Shown here one piece after another: positions 17,287-25,845 of a DNA stretch of 43,011 bases. Position 1 is the first letter of the stretch. Every line of letters begins with the position of its first letter. The notes beneath the pieces were generated by a model. It made no database searches and had not been told where the DNA came from. It saw only the letters and a program-made list of their open reading frames with translations. Source of the stretch: Betaproteobacteria bacterium RIFCSPLOWO2_02_FULL_63_19 (GTDB taxonomy: Bacteria; Pseudomonadota; Gammaproteobacteria; Burkholderiales; SG8-39); assembly GCA_001770415.1 (NCBI GenBank), contig MEQX01000089.1, positions 1 to 43,011 of the forward strand, written 5' to 3'. Both the position numbers and the translations under genes were made by a program.

Positions 17287-18297
17287 ATGAAGCTGGACAT
17301 GGGAGTGATGTTGCATACGGGCGACATGCCCTACGACGACATTATTCGTTTTGCACAGGAGGCCGAAGCGCTTGGATATCACGGCTTCTGGCTCACCGAG
17401 GAGTCCGGCAAGGAGGCCTTCTCACTCCTTGGCGTACTCGCGCGCGAAACCAGGCGCATCAATTTGTGCACCGGAATCGTCAATTTCTACTCGCGATCCC
17501 CGACCACCCTCGCTATGGCTGCACGGTCCATCCACGATCTTTCCCATGGCCGGTTCGGCCCCTTCGGTGTAGGTACCGGCGGAGTTGGCTTCATGGAACG
17601 CGGCCACGGGATCGTGATTGAGCGGCCCGTGGGGCGCGCACGGGAGACGGTCGAAATAGTTCGTGGGCTGCTGAGCCAGAGGCGATTTTCGTATCCGGAT
17701 GGCAAGTGGTTCCGCCCCCAGGACTTCCATCTTCGCGAAGGCCCGATCGACAAGACGATTCCTATCTGGCTCGCGGCGCTCGGGCCGCAGATGGCCGAAA
17801 TGTCGGGCAAAGTAGCCGACGGCATGATCGCAAACTGGCTCGTGCCCGAGTCGCTCGCCATCTATCGCTCACAGGTCAGGAAGGGCACCGAGCAAGCAAA
17901 CCGCGCGCTCTCCGAGGTCACCATCGCGGCACTGACCCAGGTGACTATCGACTACAAGGACGCAGAGGCCTTGATGGCACAAAAGCGCGGCCTCGCCTTC
18001 TATTGCGCCTCCAAACATTACCATCCCATCGCCGACGCGGCAGGGTTCGGGGACGTGGCTCGCAAAATCTATGACATCTGGCAGAAGGGCGATTTCAAGA
18101 AGGCCGCCGCCAATATTCCCGATGACTTCATGAAGAAGTTCAGCATCACGGGTGACGAAGAGACGGCCCGGAACTATCTGAAGTGGATGAAGGCCGAAGC
18201 CTGCTATCCGATCATCTATCCGCTTCCGAGGCATAAGAACATCGTCGAAGACCACTTCGTTGCGATGCGCAACATGGCAAAAGCCGCCAAGTGGTAA
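17287..18297 (+). CDS. LLM-class flavin-dependent monooxygenase
   Basis: The 336-residue protein has the bacterial luciferase-like barrel. It shows FAQEAEALGYHGFWLTEES, then RINLCTGIVNFYSRSPTTLA and DLSHGRFGPFGVGTG, and a C-terminal half typical of coenzyme F420/FMN-dependent members. These enzymes use reduced flavin (or F420) for oxygenation or hydride transfer. The ATG at 17287 has AGAAGGAGTGATC upstream. It follows the aryl-acid ligase closely, so it may hydroxylate the activated aromatic acid, like known aryl-CoA monooxygenases; that is inference. It converges on the MarR gene. Confidence 0.86.
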   Translation: MKLDMGVMLHTGDMPYDDIIRFAQEAEALGYHGFWLTEESGKEAFSLLGVLARETRRINLCTGIVNFYSRSPTTLAMAARSIHDLSHGRFGPFGVGTGGVGFMERGHGIVIERPVGRARETVEIVRGLLSQRRFSYPDGKWFRPQDFHLREGPIDKTIPIWLAALGPQMAEMSGKVADGMIANWLVPESLAIYRSQVRKGTEQANRALSEVTIAALTQVTIDYKDAEALMAQKRGLAFYCASKHYHPIADAAGFGDVARKIYDIWQKGDFKKAAANIPDDFMKKFSITGDEETARNYLKWMKAEACYPIIYPLPRHKNIVEDHFVAMRNMAKAAKW

Positions 18298-18343
18298 TCA
18301 GGAAGTTCGTGGGCGGACAGAACTGTTCCGGATCAATCGAAGG

Positions 18344-18901
18344 CTAGGGAGCACTGATCCTGATTGCGCGGGTACCGTGGCGCCGCTTTTCGGTCTTGTG
18401 GCGCAATCGCTTGTTCTGGGTGGCGGCAACGGTATTTTCCTGCCTGCCCTTGAGTGCATCGTGATACGAGGCAATGTTCCGATAAATCTCGATGAGGACG
18501 TCCTTGACCATGTTGATCTTGTCGGACGGTATCGTTCCTGCGGCAAGAGCCTCGTACCGGACCGCAATGGGAAGTATGCGCTTTGTCAGTGCGCGACCCT
18601 CCTTCGTCAGGGCCACGCCTACTTCACGGCCATTGGTCGGCGAGCGCGTGCGTACGATCAGCCCCTTGGCTTCGATGGATCGGAGGAGTCTGGACAGCGT
18701 CGCGGGTTCAATCGTGGTTCGCTCCGATATATCGCTCTGGCGCTGGAAATCAGCGTGCCAAAGTTGTGCGAGGACACGCCACATGGGCAAGCTTATCCCG
18801 AATCGCCGGATTTCATCGGTAAAGGCGAGCGCGACTCGGACGCCGGCGCGATTCAGCAGGTAGGGAAGGTACCGAGAAAGGTCAAAACGGGTGGCGCTCA
18901 T
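18344..18901 (-). CDS. MarR-family transcriptional regulator
   Basis: The 185-residue protein has the MarR winged helix (about residues 35-105). A recognition-helix region TIEPATLSRLLRSIEAKGLI leads to a wing with SPTNGREVGVALTKEG. MarR proteins usually repress divergent catabolic genes and release DNA when an aromatic acid or its CoA ester binds. The ATG at 18901 precedes MSATRFDLSRYL. The basic C-terminal tail (about the last 30 residues) is longer than usual. It sits between the ligase/monooxygenase genes and the divergent amidohydrolase, so it likely controls both. Confidence 0.9.
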   Translation of the reverse strand: MSATRFDLSRYLPYLLNRAGVRVALAFTDEIRRFGISLPMWRVLAQLWHADFQRQSDISERTTIEPATLSRLLRSIEAKGLIVRTRSPTNGREVGVALTKEGRALTKRILPIAVRYEALAAGTIPSDKINMVKDVLIEIYRNIASYHDALKGRQENTVAATQNKRLRHKTEKRRHGTRAIRISAP

Positions 18902-18977
18902 CGCGGCTCTCGGATTGAGGCGTGAATCGGGGCTGCGACGAATTATATCAGTCTGCCTTTCGGACTTCGATCCGACT

Positions 18978-19002
18978 AATGCAATGTGCTGGCAACGCAT
19001 TG
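18978..19002. promoter_or_regulatory. Candidate operator between marR-type gene and amidohydrolase
   Basis: Two overlapping inverted repeats occur here: AATGC (18978-18982) with GCATT (18997-19001), and CAATG (18982-18986) with CATTG (18998-19002). On the minus strand the core reads GTTGCCAGCACATTGCATT. It shares GTTGCCA and TTGCA with the palindromes before the ligase gene. It lies in the divergent promoter region. Confidence 0.4.
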
Positions 19003-19070
19003 GATGTAACTAGAAGCGTTTCTTCGGTACGAATCGGGAACTAGCTTCTTGAATACCTGTGAGGAAAACC

Positions 19071-19910
19071 ATGCGGATAGTTGACGTGCACTGCCATCCA
19101 GGCACCGAGCGCTGGCATGAAACCATGCGGCCCTATATGCAGGCGCTGAGCGAGTACTGGGCCCATCAATGGCCGGCCAAGACCGAGGAAGAGATGGTTG
19201 CAGACTTCACTCGCAACAAAGTCGAACCCGTAATCGTGGCCCTCGATTTTGAACATCAGATCAACACCGTACCAACGGACAACGAGTACGTAGCCGCGTT
19301 GCGGGACAAGTACGACTGCATCCTTCAGGCGTGGGGTACGGTGGACCCCTACCGGGGGCGAACAGCGATCGAGCAGGCCGAGTACGCCGTCAAGAAATTG
19401 ACGGTACTTGGATTTCACTTTCATCCGATAGGAGGCGGCTATAGCGTGGACGATCGCGCGTTCTACCCACTGTGGGACGCGATCCAGGACATGGGCGTCC
19501 CGATCTGTGTGGATATCGGGATGACCGGCGTAGGAGGAAGAATGCCCGGGGGTAACGGGTTAAAACTTCGCCACGCTCATCCGATGGCGGTGGACGAAAT
19601 CGCCGCCGATTTTCCACGCCTCAAGATCGTCATGGCCCATCCGGGATATCCCTGGACCGACGAGGCGACGGCCGTGTGTCTCCATAAGGCAAACGTTTTC
19701 TGGGAAATGTCCGGTTGGGGGGTGAAATTCATACCGGATTCGATCAAGCGCGATATACGCGGCCGCCTGCAGGACAAGATGATGTTCGGCAGCGACTATC
19801 CGAGCCTGACCTATGAGCGACTCGTCAAGGAATGGATGGAAATGGGTTATTCGGACGAGATCCTGGAGAAATTCTTCCACGGAAATGCAGAAGCGCACTT
19901 GGGTCTTTAA
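19071..19910 (+). CDS. Amidohydrolase-family protein (ACMSD-like)
   Basis: The 279-residue protein has the HxH metal motif at residues 7-9 (VDVHCHPG), a second-half MAHPGYPW (His190) and FGSDYPS (Asp242), the amidohydrolase-2 metal ligands. It differs strongly from the amidohydrolase at 1935. Decarboxylation or ring/lactone hydrolysis in an aromatic pathway is likely. The ATG at 19071 has GAGGAAA upstream; a GTG 12 bp earlier would leave no ribosome site. It is divergent from the MarR gene and 239 bp upstream of the TRAP-TAXI genes on the same strand. Confidence 0.85.
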   Translation: MRIVDVHCHPGTERWHETMRPYMQALSEYWAHQWPAKTEEEMVADFTRNKVEPVIVALDFEHQINTVPTDNEYVAALRDKYDCILQAWGTVDPYRGRTAIEQAEYAVKKLTVLGFHFHPIGGGYSVDDRAFYPLWDAIQDMGVPICVDIGMTGVGGRMPGGNGLKLRHAHPMAVDEIAADFPRLKIVMAHPGYPWTDEATAVCLHKANVFWEMSGWGVKFIPDSIKRDIRGRLQDKMMFGSDYPSLTYERLVKEWMEMGYSDEILEKFFHGNAEAHLGL

Positions 19911-20149
19911 GAACCTGTTGCAGGATGAACCACGTGTGCGTTGCCGCCAAAACGGGATGGAATACGGCTATCCGGAGTAGATATACGAAGAATGCATATG
20001 GAGATCACCGGGCGTCTGAATTGCCACTGACTATGAAAGCAGGTATGGTCCGAGATGCTGTTTAGCCCCGGGGTTGCGAAGACCGTCGGGAGCGGTATTT
20101 CCCGTGCCGGAGTTCGGCTATCAATATGACCTATGAGGAGGAATGGGAA

Positions 20150-21133
20150 ATGAGGAAACAACGGCCTGCGACAGTGTGGGGATCGCTCGGAATATTGCTG
20201 GTGGCCCTGCTGTCATTCGCGAGCGCGGGACGCGCTCAGGTAGTCAGTTTCGCGACCCTCAAACCGGGGAGCCTCTACCATACGATGGGCACCGTGGTCG
20301 CCAAGGTGGTGACGCAGAAAACGGGGATGCGGATGCTCGTTCAGCCGCTCGGTAACGACCGGGCCACCATGACCGCACTCAGTCGAGGCCAGGCCGAGTT
20401 CGCCTGGGCGGACATCAACAGTGCCCTGATTGCGACGGGAGGAAAATTCATTTACGAAGGCCGCATGATCAAGGGCCTCCGGCTGGCCGCCAACGTTCAG
20501 GGTGTTCCGGTCGGGGTGTTCGTCCGCAAGAGTTCTGGTATCACGACGATGGAGCAACTCAAGGGCAAGCGTTTTCCCTCCGACTATCCAGCCTTCCCCA
20601 ATGGGGTACCCCTGATGCAAGGGATCCTGGCCGCGGCCAACATGACCTATGACGATGTGGTCAAAGTGCCGGTGCAGAGCCTCATCCCCGGGGTGGACGA
20701 CTTCATCGCCGGCAAGATCGACGTCGGCTTTTTCGCTGCGGGCGGGCCCAAGGTGGCCGAGGCCGACAGCGCCGTTGGCGGCGTGCGCTTTATCGGACTG
20801 CCCAACACGCCTGAGGCCGATGCAAGGGTGAAGAAAGTCCGGCCTGCCTATTACATCGACGTCGTGCAGCCGGCGCCGTTCCGGGCGGGGATCGACGGCC
20901 CGACCCCGCTGATGGTCTTCGACCAGGTGCTGTTAGCCGGCACGCATGTCTCGGACAAAATGGTCATCGAGGTGCTCGATACCATGGTCAAATACCGAGA
21001 TGAGCTGATCAAGGGTTTCCGCCCGTTCGGAGCGTTCATCCCCAAGAAGATGGGCAAGCAGTACCCGGGTATCGAGCCCCATCCGGGCGCTGTCAAATTC
21101 CTGAAGGAAAAAGGGTTCTGGAAAGACATGTAA
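20150..21133 (+). CDS. TAXI-family TRAP transporter solute-binding protein
   Basis: The 327-residue protein starts with a signal peptide (VWGSLGILLVALLSFASAGRAQ). The TAXI binding-protein pattern follows: KPGSLYHTMGTVVAKVV, LVQPLGNDRATMTALSRGQAEFAWAD and GVDDFIAGKIDVGFFAAGG. It binds an organic acid in the periplasm and delivers it to the permease encoded 21 bp downstream. The ATG at 20150 is preferred to one at 20126 because GAGGAGGAA lies just upstream. With the aromatic genes before it, an aromatic or related carboxylate is the likely cargo. Confidence 0.9.
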   Translation: MRKQRPATVWGSLGILLVALLSFASAGRAQVVSFATLKPGSLYHTMGTVVAKVVTQKTGMRMLVQPLGNDRATMTALSRGQAEFAWADINSALIATGGKFIYEGRMIKGLRLAANVQGVPVGVFVRKSSGITTMEQLKGKRFPSDYPAFPNGVPLMQGILAAANMTYDDVVKVPVQSLIPGVDDFIAGKIDVGFFAAGGPKVAEADSAVGGVRFIGLPNTPEADARVKKVRPAYYIDVVQPAPFRAGIDGPTPLMVFDQVLLAGTHVSDKMVIEVLDTMVKYRDELIKGFRPFGAFIPKKMGKQYPGIEPHPGAVKFLKEKGFWKDM

Positions 21134-21154
21134 GCTGTTTCCAGGACGCGAACA

Positions 21155-23098
21155 TTGACGGAAGATCCCGTTGAGCCCGGCGCGGGCCGGGTGGTGCAAC
21201 TCGGGCCCGTGCTGACCGGCATCTCGAACACCTTGGCCGTGACCCTGACATTGGGCTCGCTGGCCTGGGCGGCTGATCTGTATCGGATGGCCGGGCTTGT
21301 GCTGTATAACGAGCAGCACATTGCGATCGCGCTGGCCATGGCCGTGCCGCTGCTGTACCTGACGGTTCCGGCCCGCAAAGGGCCGCGCACGCACGTGCCG
21401 TGGTACGACATCGCCGCCGCCGTGCTGGGCGCGGCAACATCGTGTTACCTCGCCATTCGCTACCCGACGCTGGTGGATACGATGATGGACCTGACCGTGG
21501 ATGGCCTCCTGGTCTCCGGCATCATGATCGTTCTATGCCTGGAAGGGTTGCGGCGCACAGTAGGCAAGACGTTGGCGGTGGTGACGCTCCTGCTGTTCGG
21601 CTACGCGATGATCGGCCACAGCGTGCCGGGCGTTCTGCAAACCAAGGAGGTTTCGGCGGAAAGACTGATCATATACCTGGGACTGGATACAAGTTCCATG
21701 CTCGGCATCCCCATGTTGATCGTAGCCACGATCGTGATCGGGTTCGTCTTCTTCGGGCAGGCTTTGCAGAAATCGGGCGGGGGAGACTTCTTCAACGATC
21801 TGGCGCTGGCGCTGATGGGCCGTTATCGGGGCGGTTCGGCGAAGATCGCCATTGTGGCCTCCAGCCTGTTCGGGTCGATTTCGGGCGTCGTGGTCTCCAA
21901 CATCATGGCCACCGGGACGATGACCATACCGATGATGAAGCGCTCGGGGTATTCGGCCGAGTCGGCTGCGGCGATCGAAGCGGTCGCGTCCACAGGCGGG
22001 CAGTTGATGCCGCCGGTGATGGGTGCGGCGGCCTTTTTCATGGCCGAACGGCTCCAGGTGCCTTATTCGAGTGTCGCGATTGCGGCTGCGGTACCAGCGG
22101 TCCTCTATTACCTGGCGCTGTTCATTCAGGCCGATCTGGAGGCCGCGCGGGACGGCATCAAGGCCGTAAGCACAACCGAGATTCCATCGGTGTGGAAGGT
22201 GCTGCGCGATGGCGGGATGCTGATCGCTCCCTTCGCGGTCATCATCGTGGGACTGTTCAATCTGAACCTGCAACCGGCGGTGGCCGCGTTGTATGGGTCG
22301 TTGACAGCCATCGGGGTCGGCCTGCTTCGCGGGTACGCGGGGAGACGCATGGCCTGGAAAGACATTGTCTCGGCGGTCATCGAAACGAGCAAGGGTGTGC
22401 TGGACATATTCATGATCGGCGCGGCAGCAGGTTTTATCATCGGCGCCATCGGCATAACCGGCCTTGGTTTTGGCCTGACGATCATGCTGGTGGAAATCGG
22501 CGCCAAGCACGTCTTCTTCCTGTTGCTGATCGCGGCGGCGCTTTGCATCGTGTTCGGCATGGGGCTGCCCACCATCGGCGTCTATCTGCTGCTGTCAGTG
22601 TTGGTGGCACCTTCGCTGGAAGAAGCCGGAATACAGCCGATGGCGGCCCACATGTTCATTCTCTACTTCGGGATGATGTCCATGATCACGCCGCCACTTG
22701 CCATCGCGGCGTTCTTCGCCGCGGCACTTGCGGGAGCCGATGCGGTCAAGACCGCCTTCACCGCCATGCGATTCGGCTGGACGGCCTACGTGGTGCCCTT
22801 CCTGTTCGTCGGCACCTCGACCCTCCTGTTGAAAGGCAGCGTGGGAATGATTCTTTTCAACGTCGCCACGGCCGCGCTGGGAATCTGGGTCGTGTCCATC
22901 GGGCTGACAAAATACCTCTATCGGCCGATCACAGGCTGGAAGCGATGGGGGTTCATCATCTTTGGCCTGCTGCTGCTGCTCCCCGTCAATCTCAGGCCGT
23001 GGGCGATCTGGGTCAACCTGACGGGACTTGCGGTCGCGGTGCTGCTGGTTGCCGTGGAATGGCGAACGAGCCGAGTCGCCGAGCCCACCGCGGCATGA
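21155..23098 (+). CDS. TRAP transporter fused permease (4TM-12TM)
   Basis: The 647-residue integral membrane protein joins a small DctQ-like part (four spans, to about residue 170) with a DctM-like part of about 12 spans. The latter carries GSISGVVVSNIMATGTMTIP, EAVASTGGQLMPPVMGAAAF and VFGMGLPTIGVYLLLSVLVA, typical of fused permeases paired with TAXI binding proteins. Transport is driven by an ion gradient. The start is a TTG at 21155, since AGGACG lies upstream and no ATG precedes the first span. It is the second gene of an operon with the binding protein. Confidence 0.9.
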   Translation: MTEDPVEPGAGRVVQLGPVLTGISNTLAVTLTLGSLAWAADLYRMAGLVLYNEQHIAIALAMAVPLLYLTVPARKGPRTHVPWYDIAAAVLGAATSCYLAIRYPTLVDTMMDLTVDGLLVSGIMIVLCLEGLRRTVGKTLAVVTLLLFGYAMIGHSVPGVLQTKEVSAERLIIYLGLDTSSMLGIPMLIVATIVIGFVFFGQALQKSGGGDFFNDLALALMGRYRGGSAKIAIVASSLFGSISGVVVSNIMATGTMTIPMMKRSGYSAESAAAIEAVASTGGQLMPPVMGAAAFFMAERLQVPYSSVAIAAAVPAVLYYLALFIQADLEAARDGIKAVSTTEIPSVWKVLRDGGMLIAPFAVIIVGLFNLNLQPAVAALYGSLTAIGVGLLRGYAGRRMAWKDIVSAVIETSKGVLDIFMIGAAAGFIIGAIGITGLGFGLTIMLVEIGAKHVFFLLLIAAALCIVFGMGLPTIGVYLLLSVLVAPSLEEAGIQPMAAHMFILYFGMMSMITPPLAIAAFFAAALAGADAVKTAFTAMRFGWTAYVVPFLFVGTSTLLLKGSVGMILFNVATAALGIWVVSIGLTKYLYRPITGWKRWGFIIFGLLLLLPVNLRPWAIWVNLTGLAVAVLLVAVEWRTSRVAEPTAA

Positions 23099-23551
23099 TC
23101 TCCCTGGAAGCGCGCACTGCGCGATCCTGATCAAAATCTGGAATTCGGCAGTACTTTCGCAGCCGGCGGCCTTATGCGTGAAACCTTTGCGTCGCCTGCG
23201 CCGTCGTGTCGGAACGACAGGAATCGCGGCAGTTCGCGACTATCGTCAGCCGCTCAAAGGGTTGCAGTGTCGCCGCAACCCGACAACAAGCGCCTTACGA
23301 TGGCAGCGGTCGGTGGAAGACGCGGGAATCGGGCGGCCGCCGCCATCGCCGGGTACGTGCGCCGCACGCAAAAGCTCATTCCTGGACGCCTCCGGGCCGC
23401 AACAGCGCGTCGTGGCCCCTAACGTGCGGCCACGTTCCAGCTCGCGCCTCGATCGTCCGGGCTCGTCGCGGTTGAATTCGAATGAAGATCAAACCTGCCG
23501 CGGATCCGCGCCCGCGAAGGACAAACCACGCACGTAAGAATTGCGCGCCGG
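23099..23551. other. Gene-free stretch after the TRAP operon
   Basis: About 450 bp with only short overlapping frames of low-complexity, Arg-rich translation. I see no strong terminator hairpin with a T tract, no promoter and no repeat. It separates the aromatic/TRAP block from the envelope regulon block. Confidence 0.5.
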
Positions 23552-23782
23552 TCACCGCCTCGATCGGCCCTTGCCGACCTGGTCACCGATCACTCCACCG
23601 ACCGCCGCGCCGCCAACGGTACCGATGGCACTGCCATTGGTCAGGATCGATCCGGCGACGCCGCCGATTGCGGCACCCGTGATCGTGTCGCGGTCGCGCG
23701 CCGACATGCCGGCGCAGCCGGTCAATCCCTGCAAGGCCACTGCCGCCACGACGCCGGTCGCACATCTCCTGATCGCTTTCAT
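23552..23782 (-). CDS. Small glycine-zipper lipoprotein (OsmB-like)
   Basis: The 76-residue protein has a lipoprotein signal ending in LQGLTGC. It then has a glycine-zipper helix pair: DTITGAAIGGVAGSILTNGSA, then IGTVGGAAVGGVIGDQVGKG. It resembles OsmB-type outer-membrane lipoproteins induced by envelope or osmotic stress. The ATG at 23782 follows GGAGG. A -24/-12 promoter with full consensus lies at 23841-23826 on the same strand, so I infer sigma-54 and GlrR control. It is the leftmost gene of the envelope block. Confidence 0.85.
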   Translation of the reverse strand: MKAIRRCATGVVAAVALQGLTGCAGMSARDRDTITGAAIGGVAGSILTNGSAIGTVGGAAVGGVIGDQVGKGRSRR

Positions 23783-23825
23783 TTGACACCTCCGCATTTG
23801 CATCGATGGTTACATGCCCACCATG

Positions 23826-23841
23826 TGCAATGAGCGTGCCA
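23826..23841 (-). promoter_or_regulatory. Sigma-54 (-24/-12) promoter of the glycine-zipper lipoprotein
   Basis: On the minus strand the sequence is TGGCACGCTCATTGCA, a full match to TGGCACG-N4-TTGCA. The expected start is near 23815, leaving a leader of about 33 nt before the ATG at 23782. A GTC-N10-GAC palindrome lies 66 bp upstream (23907-23924). Confidence 0.8.
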
Positions 23842-23906
23842 ATGCCGCATTCCTCTTGAATACCATGTACCTGCATCAAACACTCCGCCCACGGACGGCC
23901 TGAAGC

Positions 23907-23924
23907 GGTCGCCTCCGGACGACG
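23907..23924. promoter_or_regulatory. Candidate GlrR-type operator (weaker)
   Basis: GGTCGCC-TCCG-GACGACG keeps the core GTC-N10-GAC of the palindrome found before the other sigma-54 promoters but differs at the outer bases. Its distance to the -24 element (about 66 bp) matches the other sites. Confidence 0.4.
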
Positions 23925-23989
23925 CTGTCGTGGCGGGCAGGCCGCATCGAACGGGGTGCGGCAGTGCGGCCCCTTCGCAGCCGGTGCGA

Positions 23990-24961
23990 TCACATCGCTG
24001 CGCCTGCTCCGCCGTTGCCTCGGTGCAATACGAAATTCGTCCCCTGGGGCGGATCCGCCGGGTAAGCGGCACCACTGAGCGGAAGGTCGAGCGCTGCACG
24101 TCTGACCTCGTTTCCCGCATCATCGCGATAGATCAATTCGTTGGATTCGAAATCGTATTCCGGATTGCCGGGCTGACTCCATTGGTCGAGGAAATGCATA
24201 TAAAAGGGGACGTAAAGTCCTTCGCGCGGACTGCTTGGCCGCAGCGCAAACACGAATTCGGGCTGATGCTTCACTTCGAATCCGGCGTGGAAATGCTGGA
24301 CCCAGACATGATCCCCGAGAACAATCACCTTCCAGAACGGTTCGTGCTCATAGAACTTCAGAGTGATGTTCCGGCCGGCCTTGCGCAGTTCCGCGAGACA
24401 GGCGATGCTGGCTTCGATTTCTTTGTGGTAAGACAGCAGCGTGATGTCCGGCGGCATCGAGGCGACCCGTCGGCGCATCCCCTTTCCTACCGGATTGATC
24501 AGCATGACGCGAATTTCGTAGGCGGATTGGAGCGCATCGCGCAGCAGGCTGCGATTTTCAATGAAAGTATCATATCCGGTCAGCGTAAGTATGTAGGCAT
24601 CGCGCGCCGTCGACATCCACCTGACCATGTCACGTTCGCGGCGACTCAAAGACCGGCGGCGGCGACCGTTGCGCGCATATTCCAGCGCGATCAATTCCAC
24701 CATTGCGACGCTTTTCCGGTTGCCCCACATGATCTTGGCAAAGTTGAACAGCAGCACCAGGACCGAGGCCGTGCAGATTTCCGTCGCGAGAAGCAGATTC
24801 TGGTCGCGTTCAACGAGCGGCCACCACTGATAAAGGATATAGCTGGCGGCCTCCGGCAGGGAGAACGCGACTGCAACTGCGAGCATGGTGATCGTTCCAT
24901 GCGTCAGGATCTGGCGCAGACTCGCAAGCAGACCCTGCGGTCGGGCGCTACTGCGCATCAT
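23990..24961 (-). CDS. Membrane-anchored protein of unknown function
   Basis: The 323-residue protein has two N-terminal membrane spans (about 23-44 and 57-78), a basic segment (NGRRRRSLSRRERD), and then a cytoplasmic domain. That domain runs from YILTLTGYDTFIENRSLL through YEIRVMLINPVG, KAGRNITLKFYEHEPFWKVIV and HVWVQHFHAGFEVKHQPEFVF to LIYRDDAGNEVRR. The strand pattern recalls phospholipase D-like folds, but no HKD motif is present, so catalysis is doubtful. I recognise no named family. It is read in the same direction as the PA2779-like gene 155 bp upstream, possibly as one transcript. Confidence 0.75.
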   Translation of the reverse strand: MMRSSARPQGLLASLRQILTHGTITMLAVAVAFSLPEAASYILYQWWPLVERDQNLLLATEICTASVLVLLFNFAKIMWGNRKSVAMVELIALEYARNGRRRRSLSRRERDMVRWMSTARDAYILTLTGYDTFIENRSLLRDALQSAYEIRVMLINPVGKGMRRRVASMPPDITLLSYHKEIEASIACLAELRKAGRNITLKFYEHEPFWKVIVLGDHVWVQHFHAGFEVKHQPEFVFALRPSSPREGLYVPFYMHFLDQWSQPGNPEYDFESNELIYRDDAGNEVRRAALDLPLSGAAYPADPPQGTNFVLHRGNGGAGAAM

Positions 24962-25116
24962 TGCTCACCGGAATCCCCCAAAAGCCGGAACGCGCGAGCA
25001 GGCGGGAATGCTTGCAGCCATTCCTGCGTACCAATTGCACATTACCCGACAATGGAACATGAACGCCGGCACAAGTGTGCGGGCACCAAACCGGCACGGT
25101 CATCAGGAGGGAGGAT

Positions 25117-25509
25117 TTACTTTCCGACGAGCCGCGTGAAGCTGTAGACCTTGGTAAATCCGGGGATATCGGTCAGCAGCAGAAACGCGAAGTCCAATGC
25201 ACCGATGAAATCGCGACCCCCGGGAAGTGAGTCGATCTTGTCTGCGACTGCCGTCGCGTCGTCGTCAGTGATCGCGTCTACGCGCGCCTTGGCGTCCGCT
25301 TGCGTGACCCCGTCTTTCTCCAATCCGGCGCGTACGTCTTCGCGCTCCCGATAGCGCTGCAGTTCCTGTCGTGACGCTTGTGCGGAATGCGCGCCAGCGA
25401 TGCGGTAGGTCGAAATCATTTCGGTATGCGCCGGCGCGATAGGCAGGTTGAAATAACACCGGCTGACAATCAGGAATCGAATTACGGTCCTGTCAAAGGC
25501 GTTCGACAT
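25117..25509 (-). CDS. PA2779-like protein, apparently degenerating
   Basis: The 130-residue product matches the PA2779 family pattern: MISTYRIAGAHSAQASRQEL after a signal sequence, an alpha-helical middle (EREDVRAGLEKDGVTQADAK) and a C-terminal span ending TDIPGFTKVYSFTR. Compared with my memory of the family, the signal core contains an Arg (RFLIVSRCYFNLPIAPAHTE), and the C-terminal span is interrupted by Asp and shortened (ALDFAFLLLTDIPG). Function may be impaired. The usual neighbour, a C39-type peptidase gene, is absent. The ATG at 25509 is uncertain; another lies 12 bp upstream. A -24/-12 promoter lies at 25683-25668. Confidence 0.7.
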   Translation of the reverse strand: MSNAFDRTVIRFLIVSRCYFNLPIAPAHTEMISTYRIAGAHSAQASRQELQRYREREDVRAGLEKDGVTQADAKARVDAITDDDATAVADKIDSLPGGRDFIGALDFAFLLLTDIPGFTKVYSFTRLVGK

Positions 25510-25667
25510 GGTTTTTGGCATCCAGATTGAAATTGGGGTGTGCTTCAGCATTCCGATGGATTCAAAAGGGCTTTTCGCGCGATATTCCATTTTGTGATCC
25601 CGGATTGGTGACGGAGCTGAGAGGTTCAGGAACTTGGGGCGCGGGTATGCTGGCGTCCACTCGCGGT

Positions 25668-25683
25668 TGCAAGGGTCATGCCA
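25668..25683 (-). promoter_or_regulatory. Sigma-54 (-24/-12) promoter of the PA2779-like gene
   Basis: On the minus strand the sequence is TGGCATGACCCTTGCA, matching TGGCAYG-N4-TTGCA. The expected start is near 25657, giving a leader of about 150 nt. Upstream palindromes lie at 25828-25845 and, much weaker, at 25734-25751. Confidence 0.65.
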
Positions 25684-25827
25684 GGGCAATCGAAATTGTT
25701 GCTTACCCAATGCTTGGTGCAAGGATGATGAAACGTCCATCAGCTTGGGCACGCTCGATTTGTTGCCAAATCACGACGAAACCTCGAGCTTGAGGAACTA
25801 AGGGTTTGATTTCCCTCGACTCGACGG

Positions 25828-25845
25828 TGTCGCGAAGAAGCGACT
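25828..25845. promoter_or_regulatory. Candidate GlrR operator
   Basis: TGTCGC-GAAGAA-GCGACT matches TGTC-N10-GACA except for the last base. It lies 145 bp upstream of the -24 element of the leftward promoter, within the range for sigma-54 activator sites. Confidence 0.5.

Noticed and set aside
23624-23639. TGGCAC-N5-TTGGT on the plus strand
   Set aside because: It lies inside the minus-strand lipoprotein gene, lacks the essential GC at -12 and points to no gene.
25734-25751. CGTC-N10-GGCA as a second GlrR operator for the PA2779-like gene
   Set aside because: Two mismatches to TGTC-N10-GACA and no GTCGC arm; position is right but sequence support is too weak to list.
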